Positions 20,589 through 34,700 of a stretch of 60,000 bases of DNA are shown piece by piece. Location: NCBI RefSeq assembly GCF_026151205.1, contig NC_087084.1, positions 11,623,453 to 11,683,452 of the forward strand. Reading direction: 5' to 3'. The number at the start of each line of letters is the position of its first letter. The stretch's first letter is position 1. Below the pieces are notes generated by a model. It searched no databases, was not told the DNA's origin, and saw nothing but the letters and a program-made list of their open reading frames with translations. The DNA is from Bolinopsis microptera. Lineage: Eukaryota > Ctenophora > Tentaculata > Lobata > Bolinopsidae. A program made the position numbers and the translations under genes.

Positions 20589-22942
20589 TTATATTTGTTT
20601 TAAAGTTCCAATAGTGAGTCTGACTCAATCAAATCATGCTTGCAGCCCTGTAGCCGACGAGGTTCAAGAGCACATAATTATGATCCAATTTTTTTTGAAG
20701 GTACCGCTCCCAACGGTCGTCGCACCATTGGACTGCTCTTCCTCTGTGTCCTCGGATGGCGGCGAGGGTTGTGCGGAGGATATGATCAAATTGGATATTA
20801 TGTTTCAAATGAATGTTGTGTTTTTACGTTAGCTTGGAGTTGGGGAGGCTCAGGGTTATTTTGTGGGCTTTTATCTCTTAAAAATAAAATCATGTTCTGG
20901 GTTGCAGCAGTATCAAGTAAATGATAAATTAGAAGTATAACTAGTATTTTAATACTTTCAACACTACTATATAACAAATAATTTGAGGGCTTATGTCACT
21001 GAAGATGACGCCTTGCAACATGTTTGACGATAGCCTGTAGATTGATAGTTTGATCTCAGTATTTACAACAATTCATCTAGTTTGATTGATTCAAAGGGAA
21101 ACAAATTCCTCAGAAGTATAACTATACGCATGTTAATTGCTTGTTATTGTTTTGTTTAATTAAGTTAAAGAATTCATCGCCAATTATTTCAGAATTTTTC
21201 AATTTTCCATCCGCACACTGATTTTGAATTTGATAAATTTTGTGGAGGTGGCCCAATTACTATGCCAAATCGACATACCCAAAACTGATATTATACTATT
21301 ATAGGTTATTGTAGCTTGTGGTATTTTGAACTCGTATAAGAATTTTTATACAGCTAGAATCTAGATTAATTGGACAAAAATTACTAAGTTATCATTATCA
21401 ACCAAAAACTATATTGTATATGCCCATATTTGAGCGCACGCACAAAATTTGATAGATTTTGGCCCATAAACTGGTTAAATATTTTTGAATGAGATTAACT
21501 TTGTCAAAGGTAAGCCTAAAGTTTAAGTAGGTACATATTCTTTGAATTAGGACGCTTAGGCGAAAAAAAACCACCGAAGATGAACTAAATCAAAATGTTT
21601 CGTATTTCTGATTTCGCTTCGTGTTAAAGCTTCCAATAAAAACTAACGGCTATAAGTTCTCAAATTTTCCTGGAAAAATTTGAAGTCAATATGCCACTCT
21701 ACGTATATGATAATGTGTCTTTCCAAAAAGAAAGGTCAGTGACCAAACTAAAGGTAGCGCATTAAGATTAAATGGAATTTCCTTCCAAAGTTTCCAACCG
21801 GGTCCATTTGATTCATGTTCTACGGAAAGAGTTTTATAATAGTTATTAGTTACTATTCATATTTACGTTATAATTATACCAAATCAAGTTAAGCATTATA
21901 TGATACGTTGCAGAAAACCTGGTGCAGCATCGGTCTCATTTTGTTCTGCAATAGGGCCAGGGTTAAATTACCTGGGGACCCCAGGCTATAATTATATTTA
22001 TGTTCATAATAGAGATACGCCGGAATGACAGGCTGAGAGCCGCCCAGTAAGGATCCAGGAGGGAAATTAGCGACAGTTTGTCTAGTTCTGCACATATTCT
22101 CATATTCCAGCCATTGAATTTCATGCACAAAAAAAGGGACTGATTAGGTTAGTTATAGTAATAAGATCATAGGATTATAAATCACGCGGCTTTGTATTCA
22201 AAACCAACGTACCGACTACCCAACTATAAGTATAACCGCTTAAAATTGTCTTTATAAGCGGAAATCATTTCCATCTTGTAGAGAATATTAAATTTAATAG
22301 GTTAGTTGACTTTAAATTAACATTAGATGTTTTAAGCTATCACCATCCATTTTTATCAATGTTCGTATTTTACGTAGGATTGCATGATACAATTTAAAAT
22401 AAGTTTCTACATGCGTTGATAAGTATATTGATATACCATCATTTCTTTTTTATTATTTATCTATATGCTTATATATAGATTCGATTGCAGCACGATTGGG
22501 ACGTACTACCAGTCGAGTTCGCTAGGATTGTTATACGGAAGGAATTCTACAACTAATATTCATGTTAATTTCAAATTAAGTTAAGCATGATATATGTATA
22601 AGGACTAAGGAGGCATCCTGGTACAACATCGGTCTCATTTTGCTCTGATTGAGTGATAGGGTCCAGGAGGGAAAGTAGAGACTTAGTTATCCGAAAAGTT
22701 TGTCTAGTACTTCGCATGCTCCAGATCGAATTTCAAAAGTGATCGATTAATCATAAGATTATTGACATACCATCATTTATTTTTATGATTTATCTCTATG
22801 ACTATATAGATTCAATTGCAGCACGATTGGGAAGTTCCACTTCCACCAGTCGAGTTGCAGCCCCAGTAAACCTAGAAACATTAATCAATTTCTAGTGATT
22901 GGGAGAGAATTGTTTCATATATGTCTTATTGTTAAACAATTG
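20589..22942. other. Repeat-derived intergenic region between A and B
   Basis: No gene seen. 20630-20900 matches 39600-39785 and 39960-40145 (CCTGTAGCCGACGAGGTTCA, TTATTTTGTGGGCTTTTATC). 21650-21740 matches 39820-39900. 22780-22945 matches 41640-41800 (GCAGCACGATTGGGA, ATCAATTTCTAGTGAT). These matches show that the region upstream of B was duplicated together with the region upstream of C. Confidence 0.65.
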
Positions 22943-24304
22943 ACATGGCGTAGTTTGGGCAGACATTCGGGGAATAGAGGCGTAGTGTGGGCTGACATTC
23001 GGGGAATAGAGGCGTAGTTTGGGCAGACATTCGGGGAATAGAGGCGTAGTTTGGGCAGACATTCGGGGAATAGAGGCGTAGTGTGGGCAGACATTCGGGG
23101 AATAGAGGCGTAGTGTGGGCAGACATTCGGGGAATAGAGGCGTAGTGTGGGCAGACATTCGGGGAATAGAGGCGTAGTGTGGGCAGACATTCGGGGAATA
23201 GAGGCGTAGTGTGGGCAGACATTCGGGGAATAGAGGCGTAGTGTGGGCAGACATTCGGGGAATAGAGGCGTAGTGTGGGCAGACATTCGGGGAATAGAGG
23301 CGTAGTGTGGGCAGACATTCGGGGAATAGAGGCGTAGTGTGGGCAGACATTCGGGGAATAGAGGCGTAGTTTGGGCAGACATTCGGGGAATAGAGGCGTA
23401 GTGTGGGCAGACATTCGGGGAATAGAGGCGTAGTGTGGGCAGACATTCGGGGAATAGAGGCGTAGTGTGGGCAGACATTCGGGGAATAGAGGCGTAGTGT
23501 GGGCAGACATTCGGGGAATAGAGGCGTAGTGTGGGCAGACATTCGGGGAATAGAGGCGTAGTGTGGGCAGACATTCGGGGAATAGAGGCGTAGTGTGGGC
23601 AGACATTCGGGGAATAGAGGCGTAGTGTGGGCAGACATTCGGGGAATAGAGGCGTAGTGTGGGCAGACATTCGGGGAATAGAGGCGTAGTGTGGGCAGAC
23701 ATTCGGGGAATAGAGGCGTAGTGTGGGCAGACATTCGGGGAATAGAGGCGTAGTGTGGGCAGACATTCGGGGAATAGAGGCGTAGTTTGGGCAGACATTC
23801 GGGGAATAGAGGCGTAGTTTGGGCAGACATTCGGGGAATAAAGGCGTAGTGTGGGCAGACATTCGGGGAATAGAGGCGTAGTGTGGGCAGACATTCGGGG
23901 AATAGAGGCGTAGTGTGGGCAGACATTCGGGGAATAGAGGCGTAGTGTGGGCAGACATTCGGGGAATAGAGGCGTAGTGTGGGCAGACATTCGGGGAATA
24001 GAGGCGTAGTGTGGGCAGACATTCGGGGAATAGAGGCGTAGTGTGGGCAGATATTCGGGGAATAGAGGCGTAGTGTGGGCAGACATTCGGGGAATAGAGG
24101 CGTAGTGTGGGCAGACATTCGGGGAATAGAGGCGTAGTGTGGGCAGACATTCGGGGAATAGAGGCGTAGTGTGGGCAGACATTCGGGGAATAGAGGCGTA
24201 GTGTGGGCAGACATTCGGGGAATAGAGGCGTAGTGTGGGCAGACATTCGGGGAATAGAGGCGTAGTGTGGGCAGACATTCGGGGAATAGAGGCGTAGTGT
24301 GGGC
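22943..24304. repeat. 32-bp minisatellite, about 42 copies
   Basis: The unit TAGTGTGGGCAGACATTCGG plus GGAATAGAGGCG is almost invariant; variants are mostly G/T in TAGTGTGGG versus TAGTTTGGG, concentrated at the left edge and around 23790-23830. Since 32 is not a multiple of three and the minus strand has no stop in any frame of the unit, three overlapping 440-470-residue frames stay open. They are composition artefacts. No promoter or splice context supports a gene. Confidence 0.95.
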
Positions 24305-24430
24305 TGGCCCTAACATCCTTGAGGTGTATATTTTAGCAAATAATGTAATTATTCGCGGTGGGCACTTGTTGAGGTGGCTGTGAATTGTTTTATAAACATT
24401 TTATTATAGAACAGGCGATACTACTAACTA

Positions 24431-24470
24431 CGCTTCTATTCCCCGAATGTCTGCCCAAACTACGCCATGT
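24431..24470. repeat. Inverted single unit of the 32-bp minisatellite
   Basis: Reverse complement of 22943-22982 with one mismatch, including the ACATGGCGTAGTTTGGGC end not found inside the array. The array is thus bracketed by a 40-bp inverted pair about 1.5 kb apart. Confidence 0.85.
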
Positions 24471-25560
24471 TTTGACGGGCCACATGGCGTGGGTCAAAAA
24501 ACTGGATTCACACATCAAATGGTTGTAACTGTTGATCTAATCAACTGATTTTTTATATTTCAAAAAGTATATTATCATATATTTTGAGTATAATTAGTTA
24601 AAAATATTTAAAACTCCGGAAGCCCGGAAGGAGACCCTTATTTATACTTTTGATTAGATTTGTACAGCTGTTGCGGCAATTTGGTACTTTATCGGTGGAC
24701 CATTTAGTGCCTCTAGGTGCCTGGGAGCCGGGAGGTGCCTCTAGGTGACTTGCAGCTTGCAATTTCAAATAAGTTTCTACCCGCGTTTATAAAGATAGCA
24801 ATATTTCAGAATATCATTGATTGCATTATCAATGATGATACTTATATAGTAGCCTGTTTACCCTTTTCCTTTCAGTGTACTACTACTACTACTACTACTA
24901 TGTCGGAACTAAGTCCGATCTACGCCAGATAACCCCTGTCACGCATCAGGGTTCGTAGTTCCTCTTCAAGTCTTTAGAGTTTGTCCCAACTTCCTTCAGT
25001 AACATAGAAAAGTAGCTTTGTTAGTGTACAGTGTACATTCCAATTGATTATCCAGTTTCTAATTATGTAACATGGACGTATATAATTTATAAAAACATTT
25101 CTGCAAATTTTGCATCGCTTCTGCAGATCATATAACGAGCGGAATTGGGGATAAGAGAAAATCAGATACAGGATAAAACACCTTTTCCAGTATGTTCTAA
25201 TATCTAAATATAGACATTTCGGAATTCATCCAGAGGAGGACATATTATGTAATTAGATGAATAATTCTAAATCAATAATAGAAAACAAGAAATTTAAATT
25301 TCCTGGAAGAGAAGATTACTGATTTAATTTCGTGTCTCCTCCCGCGGTTGAACACAAATTCAGTTATAACTCACATGATATTTTATATTGGGTATGACTA
25401 TGTCATTACTCAGTACGTGGCACAAACGGGGATAAAAAAGTCTGATCGTGAATTGAAGACAGTAAAATTAGCTCTGATTTTCGGGGATGTTGCTTTTAAA
25501 GTTGTAATTAGACTAATGTTTGTTCGTATTATTTTAATTTTTATTTATTGGTGATTGGTG
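24471..25560. other. Gene-free region upstream of paralog B
   Basis: 24560-24720 matches 43850-43980 (AGTATAATTAGTTAAAAATA, GGAGACCCTTATTTATACTT). A short CTA run lies at 24878-24900. No exon-like frame. Confidence 0.6.
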
Positions 25561-25762
25561 AGCCATGCCGCTCTCTCAATCTGTAGTCTATACTTAATAA
25601 TTATATTTATAGCGAAGATTGTGGGTAAGGGTATAACTACTGTTTACATCTCATCTCATTCCAAGGAATACAACTAGAAATATCAATTGAATCTTAAAGA
25701 AACAAACAATATGCATTTATCGTGATGTACTACCTTTGAAAATCTCTTTGCAGGGTAGCTCC
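25561..25762 (+). promoter_or_regulatory. Putative promoter/5' UTR of paralog B
   Basis: TATA-like TTATATTTATAG at 25601 is followed by CGAAGATTGTGGGTAAGG. The block TCTCATTCCAAGGAATACAA to ATATGCATTTATCGTGATGT is shared with A and C. TTTGCAG just before the ATG may be a 5' UTR acceptor. Confidence 0.55.
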
Positions 25763-28700
25763 ATGGTTTTAAAGGGCACGATGCTAGCGTGCATCATACT
25801 GCTATGCCTTCAAGGGGTTCTTTTCGCAGGTCAGGAGAAGTATTTGTATATATTTAAAATACAAATTTTAAACTGCTCTATAACCTATTTTATCTTCATG
25901 TCACAATCATTTAGCCAGATAAAAGCTGTATAGACGAATTCAAAATATTTAGGGATTGTTCTTAGAAATTTATTTTCAGTCCCAAATATTTTTTAATAGT
26001 TTGGAGTTTAGGGGTTTTATAATTTTCGTAATCGTAATTGAATTTCCGACATTGATTGCCACTATCAGCTCTAACACCTGCTAACAAGTTTTTCTTAACA
26101 GATTGCCCAGCTGGAAGCTTCATGTCAGCTGACGGCTGTGAGGAATGCGGAGTTGACCATTACAGTGCTGCAGGAGCTACATCCTGCACCCCCTGTCCTG
26201 GCGGCCAGTTATCACAAAAGGGATCTGATTCTGTGAACGATTGTTATGATGGTGAGTGCATTGAGATTTTACTGACCAAAATTTGTACTCAATTTCGTGA
26301 TATTTTACAAGTTTCATGAAAAGCATGGCATTATGCTTTATTTCTAATCTGAAATTATTTAAATTATTTATGCTATTTCAATAATTTATTTTATTTCAGA
26401 GAAAGATGCTACTGGCGAGGAAGTGGTTTATCAATTAGATAAAGTCACTGTAAAAGAGTACTTTACTAAAAAGGGTGAGCTTCTGATAATTCTATTTATA
26501 AAAACGGTTTAAATGAGCAATTATTAAGCCAGATGTACGATTCGCAAATAGATGATACTTTCGATAACGTATGATTTTTGGTTTCTAACTTTTATTTGAT
26601 TTCTGAATAACACGAACGTACTAAAACATAGTTTGATTTTGAATCTGGAGAGTCGTTGTAAACATATTACAAATTTCAGGTGCGATTGTAGAGGGTAAGT
26701 TTTTATTTATTTATTTATGTAAATTTATTTAATTATGTAAATGACGGTAAATTTGTATGTAAATTCTTGGAATCAAAACATTGATATTAATATTTATGTC
26801 ATAATTTACTATCAGCAATCTGCGATTAGATACATTTCTGCTCAAAATATAAAATGGATTCATCTTAATGTATCATGTTGGTGAAAATTTTTAACAAGAA
26901 TTTCTAACATAATTATTTTACAGAGGGTCCAACCGAAATCATTAACAAAGGTTTGAAATATTTTCCTATTGTTTCTTTTTTCTTCTTTTATTTTGTTGTT
27001 TATTTTTCTGCTGCCCACAATGTCACGTCTAATAGAGAATCACAGTGCTGACAAGCACGACCGTTGCATTTATTGTGGGTATACTATGTTCCCCATTTAC
27101 TATTATACCCCCTTTACTATTATACCCCCTTTACTATTATACCCCTTTTACTATTATACCCCCTTTGGTACACGTTACAAGCCTCTTTTGTGCACGCGAA
27201 GCGTGCACTCCGGCCGGAGGCGGCGGCCGAAGGCCGCCGCCTCCGGCAGGAGTTTTCCAGGGATTAAGACTCATCGGAAGTCGTTCAGCAGATTTATTTT
27301 TAGTTCAAAACATTCTAATTTGATGTCAAAGATGACAGGAATAAAAAATAGTTATGTTCAGATTTTTAAGAAATTTGCATAAAATACTCGCCAGCACTGT
27401 TATACGAAATTCGGTAAAAAACCCAAAATCGCCATATTCAGGTGCCCTAACAACCATGTTAAAATTGAGTTAGAGATCTGAAATTTTTCAGGGCGTCTAG
27501 ACGTTGACCAAATTGACTGCAAAAAAAGTTTCAGGTTTCAGGAGCATCGGGAAATGGGTTTTCTAGAACCCCTGTTTTACGACAGATTGTCGGGACATAT
27601 ACATACAGATATACATACAGATATACATATATGGACACGTTCATTTGAGTTTGAGGATATTGGTAAACAAAAATAATAGCGTTTTTGACGATAGTGGCTT
27701 AATTTTGACATCTATTAACCTAGCACGTTCAGAAGTTCTGAACATTAGCCGCGTAACCCATACTCCCATATGCACTGCTCAGAAAGAAAATCTATTGTTG
27801 TTAGGCACTATAATGGTTCAAATGTCACATTTTGTGTGACTTAGTTAACTGCAGTTGTCTAATTATCATTCCTTGGTCTGAAACATAGTAGATTAGGTCA
27901 ATCTAACAATTATGATACAACATTGGTTAAAGGGCACGGATCGAACGGTTACAAGGCAATATTAAGGTAACTTTGTCACACTCAAAATACCATACCTCTA
28001 TTCTACTGTGAGGTGTCCTCAAAACCCTTTTTACTCATTATTTGATGGTTGATCTACCAAGTACGGAGTACCAATCATAGCCCTAAAATATGTTGCTTTG
28101 AATAGTAAGCTAATACAGGCACTTGGTTATTGGGAAATGAGGTTAATTCTGTCACAATATATGGAATTTAAAATTTTGGGCGAATTATTTATATCTGATT
28201 TTGGTTTGAAAGGCGGGAAAACTTTACATGATGACAATGTAGTTGATGCGAGTTAAGATCAGTTGATGTTTACATTGTCACAAAAAATTATACGAAATCG
28301 TAAATAGGTTAAAAACAATGATTATATAATGAAATAGTCTCTTATAATAAGTAATAACTCTTATAATAACTGATGTGACAAAGTAAACATGTCTTGCCCC
28401 TATTTTGAAGATCTATATATTCTATAACTCTATTAGAATTTAACATTCTTTCAGAAAAAATTGGTAGAATATTGTCCAGAACATCAGAGCTCAAGTTTAA
28501 CAATTTTAGGTTAAATTTGTCAAAGTCACTAAAAATGTGACAAAATTAACTTTTCCTGCCCCAACAATTTCAAGAAAGTGTGTAAAAATTAGCATAGGCT
28601 GCCTTATTAACTAAATAAATCAATCCAAACTACAAAAAAATATATGTTAATGTGATGATGATTACCTAACTGTGATAATAACTGATGTGACAAAGTAAAC

Positions 28701-31700
28701 ATGTCTTGCCCCTATTTTGAAGATCTATAACTCTATTAGAATTCAACATTCTTTCAGAAACGATTGGTAGAATATTGTCCAGAACATCAGAGCTCAAGTT
28801 TAACAATTTTAGATTAATTTGTCAAAGACACTGAACAATGAACATGTGACAAAATTAACTTTTCCTGCCCCAAAAATTTCAAGATAGTGTGTTAAAATTG
28901 GCATAGGAATTAGGATGCTTTATTGCCTATATTAATTGATCCATACTACGAAAAAGATCGGTTAATCTGATAACGATTACCTAACTCTTATAATAACTGA
29001 TGTGACAAAGTAAACATGTCTTGCCCCTATTTTGAAGAACTATACCTCTATTAGAATACTATGTAATTTTATCATCAAAAAAATGTCGATAAACTAGTTA
29101 TTTTGCCAGCAAGGAGCTGACAGAGTTATAATAATTTTTTTGTGACGAAATTACCCTATTTTTGACCATGTTGTGGTAGTTTAATTGTGACACTGTTAAC
29201 ATATTACCACTGTTAACATATTACCACCATTTATGTGACTGGTGCATGGTACTAGCAGTGTTGTTTGATCCATAGTACGTAATACAAAGGGTTTAAGCTG
29301 GTATATCATTATTTGTTCAATTTCACACATGTTCAGATATCATCAAGATTATGTGACAAAGTAAACTTGTCTGTGCCTTCTGTGTTTTAATTCCTTGCGA
29401 CTATATGATATAATAACAATTCCTAGCACTTCCAGGCCATTAACTAAACCTACACTAGTCAGCATTGCTTATCAGGGTTCCCTAAACATTGTTCACATAT
29501 TTTCTTAAATGTGTGACAGAGTAAACCTGAGTGCACCATCTAACGAAAAAAGTCGTCAAATATGTAGGTAATGGTCATATGTACACATCCAATCAACTGG
29601 ACACTCAAAATTTTGGTCAAAAACGGCAGCAAGGGGTCCATATTTACTCTGTCACATGTTTATAGTGTGACAATGTAACCATTTCCGTGCCGGCCGTATT
29701 TAAGCGATATCTTATCACCTGATTAAGATATCGTTATGTGACAAAGTTAGCCTAGAGGATGAGACGATTATCCTAACCATCAAGGGTTTGTGTAATTTCA
29801 TAGTGTGACAAAGTCAACTACACTGTGCCTTTTAATAGGGTCACTTATATTTACCAATATCCTCAAACTCAAATGAACGTGTCCATATATTCAGGGATAG
29901 ACGCTTTGCCAGTCAATTGTAGCCTGTATTTAAGTGTCCATAGATTCAAAAGTATAAAAGATACAGCCATTTCCGACCACAGGTCTTGCAAATAATTGTT
30001 TACACTTTAGTTTACATTGTATAAAAAATTTATTTGACGTCATAAACACCCCTTGATGACGTCATCAAGTTAACCGTTTTAAAAACTTGATTTTTGACAA
30101 AGTAATAACTTTTAAAATTAATTTTAACCCATTAAGGAGTAATTTTATTCAAAATCTGAGGAAATTTTTACCTTAGATAATTGTTCAAGCATTCTGAAAA
30201 TCTACCGGAAAGTTTTTCTAGCTTGCTCCTTCATAAAGATATTTGTCATTGAAGTTTGTGCTTTTTTGAAGAATTATTTTATAAAAACGTCAATTTTGCG
30301 ATTTAGTATTCTTTGGTGTTGGGCCATGCCTTGGGTTGTGGAGCTCAGTTCTGCTTCCTATAGGTATACATTGTGCATTAGGCTAGTTTTAAAGTTGAAA
30401 ATCGAAAAGTTGCACACGTGGGGACACGCCCAAATTGATAGAAAATTGCTAAAATCACTGAAAATTGCTGTTTTCGTCATTTTCTGTCAACTTTAGAGTG
30501 CCGTTGTGATTACAGTTCTTCTTGAAATACTTTGAAACTTTGCATGCTTATCAAGCTATATATAATACAATTACATGCAAAAATTTACGGCGATTCAATA
30601 TTGGATGCGCATGCAACGTCCGCTCAAAGTTTGCACGTGCGAAAGGTGAGAATTTTGCTCATTCGTGATTTCCAACAAATTCTGCTTTGCCACGACAGTT
30701 TAATGTCATTATATATGAATTTAATGTCAACTTGAATGAGTATTAAGTGGTATATTCAGTCAGTGATGGACCGATATGCTTACCTAAACACAAGGAAATG
30801 TTTTTAAAGGAAAAATTTCGAAATCGTTGAAACTTCCTCCTTATTATAAATATAATGAAGATATCAGTTTATATTTCGACTTTATAAAGTACCCTGACAT
30901 TATAATCAAAAAGAGATGATATTTTACCAAAACCCATAATCATGGGTAGAGTGGACCGCTGCCAGTGTCTCTCTTTCCCAAACAAAAGGAAATGATATTA
31001 ATTTGATTGACCGTTCTCAAATGCAAAATGATACCGAGAATGAAATCGGTCGCTCGCTTTTCCCATTCATTTACAATTGTAATAGATTAAGAAGAACTAC
31101 CCAAAGGCAGCTGTACTCGGCAATAAAGATTCAATAAACTTCAGCTAATGCAATAAGTGATAACTACCACCCTTACCCCGAAATACTAGGTATCGACCCG
31201 AACGCAACCCAAAGAGATTTTTACAGCATCTGATTGACATGTAATCAATCGAAAATTATTACAATTCGTAAGCCGTGAATGAATGGGAAAAGCGAGCGAC
31301 CGATTTCATTCTCGGTATCATTTTGCATTTGAGAACGGTCAATCAAATTAATATCATTTCCTTTTGTTTGGGAAAGAGAGACACTGGCAGCGGTCCACTC
31401 TACCCATGATTATGGGTTTTGGTAAAATGAAATATTACAATATCGTTTGATCTTATTCGGCGAATATATTATATAATCACAATCTATGAAAAAAGTCATT
31501 GCAGTTCATACAGATTATTTGGATTTTGTTTATCTCAACGTATAAGTATTAGAGACCCTACAAAGTCTCGAAAATAAACTAGATTTTAAAGTTAGTCACT
31601 ACGTATAATAATGATCATATCAGCGATCCGATTCAAAAGTGAGTAATTTTAAAACAACCACAATTTCAGGGTTCGTATGTCCGGAGGGACAAACAAAGTG

Positions 31701-34700
31701 TGGCGATATTGACGAATGTGTTCCCAACAGTGGTCTGTGTAATGGAGGTCCTGCGTGTTCAAATGGCTTTGATGAATCAGCGGAGTTTTGCACAGGTATG
31801 CAGAGTTATTCCTCAATATAGTTTTTATTCTATGTAATAAGCGCCATGAGCTGGCACAGAATTTTTTTGTCTCTGATTTTGATAAATTTGGTACCAAAAG
31901 TTGCCTCTAAGTGTGAATAATGAAAATTCACCGTGTAGCACGATAACGTCAAGCTGTATGTGGGCCTTTTGTGCATCGCAAGAGTGTATAAAGGACGAAA
32001 AATGGGTAATTTATTGGTTAAAATGCCTATAACTCCTAACATATTGAATATTTTGAAATAATTCATACAGGATCGTAATAAACTTAGTCAGACGCAACTT
32101 TTAGTACCAAAATTATAATATTTCAAGCACAAAAATTTTCAAAAATTTGGTCAACATTTTACACAAGGGACCCTGTGTTCAGATTAAAAATGTTTGAAAA
32201 TAATTTTCCTTTAAATCTTAAAAGATTAGTACCAAAAGTTTCGTCTCGATGAGCTTATTACGATGCCATAATAATTAAGTGATAATAACTGAAAATGCGA
32301 AAGGTATAGGCCAAAAACTGAAAATTTGTGCGAAAAAAGCACGCGCGGCAAACAAGCGCCGTGTAGCATTCTTAGCGAAAATTGCTACACGGTGGATTTA
32401 TTTTATTCACATTTTTAGACAACTTTTGGTACCAAATTTATCGAAATCGGAGCTGGAGAAAAAAAGTTCTGTGCTCGCGCTTGGCGCTTATTACACTGAC
32501 TATTTATGAGGCGGTATCATGTGTTGAGTGGTTATGATTTATTCATTCGATAGAAAAAGTAGGGACCTTGTTTTGATGATGGAAAATAGTTGGATGATTC
32601 GGATTAATGTTCTGTTGCAAAAAACTGGACAAAATTTATTTCTAAAGCTCTACCTTACTCGGGAATATTATAGCGGGTTAATTTATGACTGGGAAAATTA
32701 ATGACCGGGAAAAATATAGCGGAATTTTCCAAAACCCACCAAGCATCAAAATGTATTACTATTAGTTTACCTTACTCAGGAACATTATAGCGGGTTAATT
32801 TATGACTGGGAAAATTAATGACCGGGAAAAATATGGCGGAATGTTCCAAAACCCACCACTTTATCCCAGTCATAATATTCCCGATTAAGGTAAGTCTAAA
32901 AATTAACAATAAAATAATACTATAAAATAGTACTGCAAAAGTACTATACAGTAACTTAAACCCCAACTAGGTTTTGAATGCCCCGTTGAACAGCAAAAGT
33001 GTGCGGACGGAATCCAGTGTTTTCCTTCATCTGGAAAATGTGATAAATTTAAAATTCCTCACTGCAACGATAAGTCCGACGACCTGGGCTGCGCTTGTAA
33101 AGAAAGCGAAATGGTGTGTGCTGACGGAAATGGATGTGCCTCCTTACAGAAAAAGTGCGATGGTGTCACGCAATGTGCTGACGGATCCGATGAGAGCCCC
33201 GACATTTGCTTTGGTTAGCACTTACCAGAATAGATATTTGACATAATATTGAACATAAGATTTAACCAAGTGAAAAAAGTACTATTCCATAATGAACATA
33301 GTGATATTAAAAATATTTTTAATTTGCAACATTATGATTAAAGCTCCGCAATCAAACGGCAAATTTCATAGGTTCAAGTTAGTTCAGCACTGCTTTTATT
33401 CAATATAACATATTTAACATATTTATTGTGTTCAAACTAGTTTTGGGTGTATGCGGGATCGGGACGAAAAAGTGCGCCAGTGGTGACCAGTGTGTCGCTA
33501 AAGGGACAACGTGTGACGGTAGTACCCAATGTCTCGACGGATCGGATGAAGATCCGGTTTTCTGTATAAGTAAGTGTAGTTATTAGTTAACTTAATTAGC
33601 TTATTTACTTAAATTAGTTACAATTTAACTCAATAACTCAATAAGCTAATTAACTTTTATCAGTTATTATTTAGCTTAATTTACTAATAAGCTTATATTA
33701 GTTATTATTTAAGTTTGATTGATAAGAAAAATCTCAGTAAATTTTAGTTTATCAAAGTCTTGTCCACTTATCATTTAACTAGTCAACAGATTACTGTATC
33801 ATGTATAACTATAGTTAATGTACTGTATTTAATTTTACTATATCTAATTTTTGAAACCAGCCTACGAGTGTCAGGATAACCAAATAAAGTGTGATGGTAA
33901 CAAATGTCTGTCCCGATGGAACCTGTGTGACTCGGAGCCAGACTGTAAGGACGGTTCGGACGAAGATCCTGCCTTCTGTGCTGGTAAGCGGACTATTTTA
34001 ACAATATTAAGCTTTATAAATTGAGAATTATGAATTATAAATCAATAATAAATAATAAATAATGAATAATCACTTTACCAGCCTACGAGTGTCCGGCAGC
34101 CAAAAAGAAGTGTGCGGACGGTATGCAATGCGTTCCTAAGAAACTCTTCTGTAATGGTAAAGAAGAGTGCACCGACGGGTCAGATGAGTCCGAGGAAGAA
34201 TGCGCAGGTTCGTAAAATCATTATTGAAATTTGAAATAATATTTGAAGTATGGAAATATTGAGATTTGATTTACGAATTGCAACAAAAAGAAAAAGCAAA
34301 TTTAAGTAAATTTCTCTGATTTTAATGTATTTTAACTCAGAGGAAAAAGGAGGAGGAAAATCAGATATCGAGCGCCGAAAAGGAAAAGGGAAACAAACAA
34401 TTGGTAAGTAGCACATTTATCATAAGAATATTAAGTTCAAGTCAGAGTGTATTAAGACTATTAACTTATTAAGAAATTTTAACATTGTATATAAGGGAGT
34501 ACTTTTACCCAGTATTTAATGTTTATCAACCACTAATCACTTCGAGCTTTTTGTAAATGCATTAGTAAACTCCAACGTTGTTTTAACTTTTTAATAACAT
34601 TGCCCTTCATTCTCTTTGACAGATTTAGGAACTTTATATTAAATTAAAGAAAAGTTAAGAGAATATCATTTTTTAGAAAAGGGTGAAAGAGTTAAAGAAG

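Noticed and set aside
20614-20924. Overlapping 72- and 94-residue frames
   Set aside because: They lie in a dispersed repeat also present at 39600 and 39960, where the frames are not kept.
22943-24304. CRISPR array
   Set aside because: Units are directly adjacent, with no unique spacers, in an animal genome.
22892-24316. Three overlapping minus-strand frames of 440-470 residues (PLFPECLPTL repeats)
   Set aside because: They arise because a 32-bp unit without stops is read in all three frames. The repeat shifts frame every unit, and no flanking exon, signal or promoter supports expression.
25736-25762. TTG start upstream of the ATG of paralog B
   Set aside because: The extension is not conserved in A or C, includes a likely CAG splice acceptor, and an animal gene would use the ATG.
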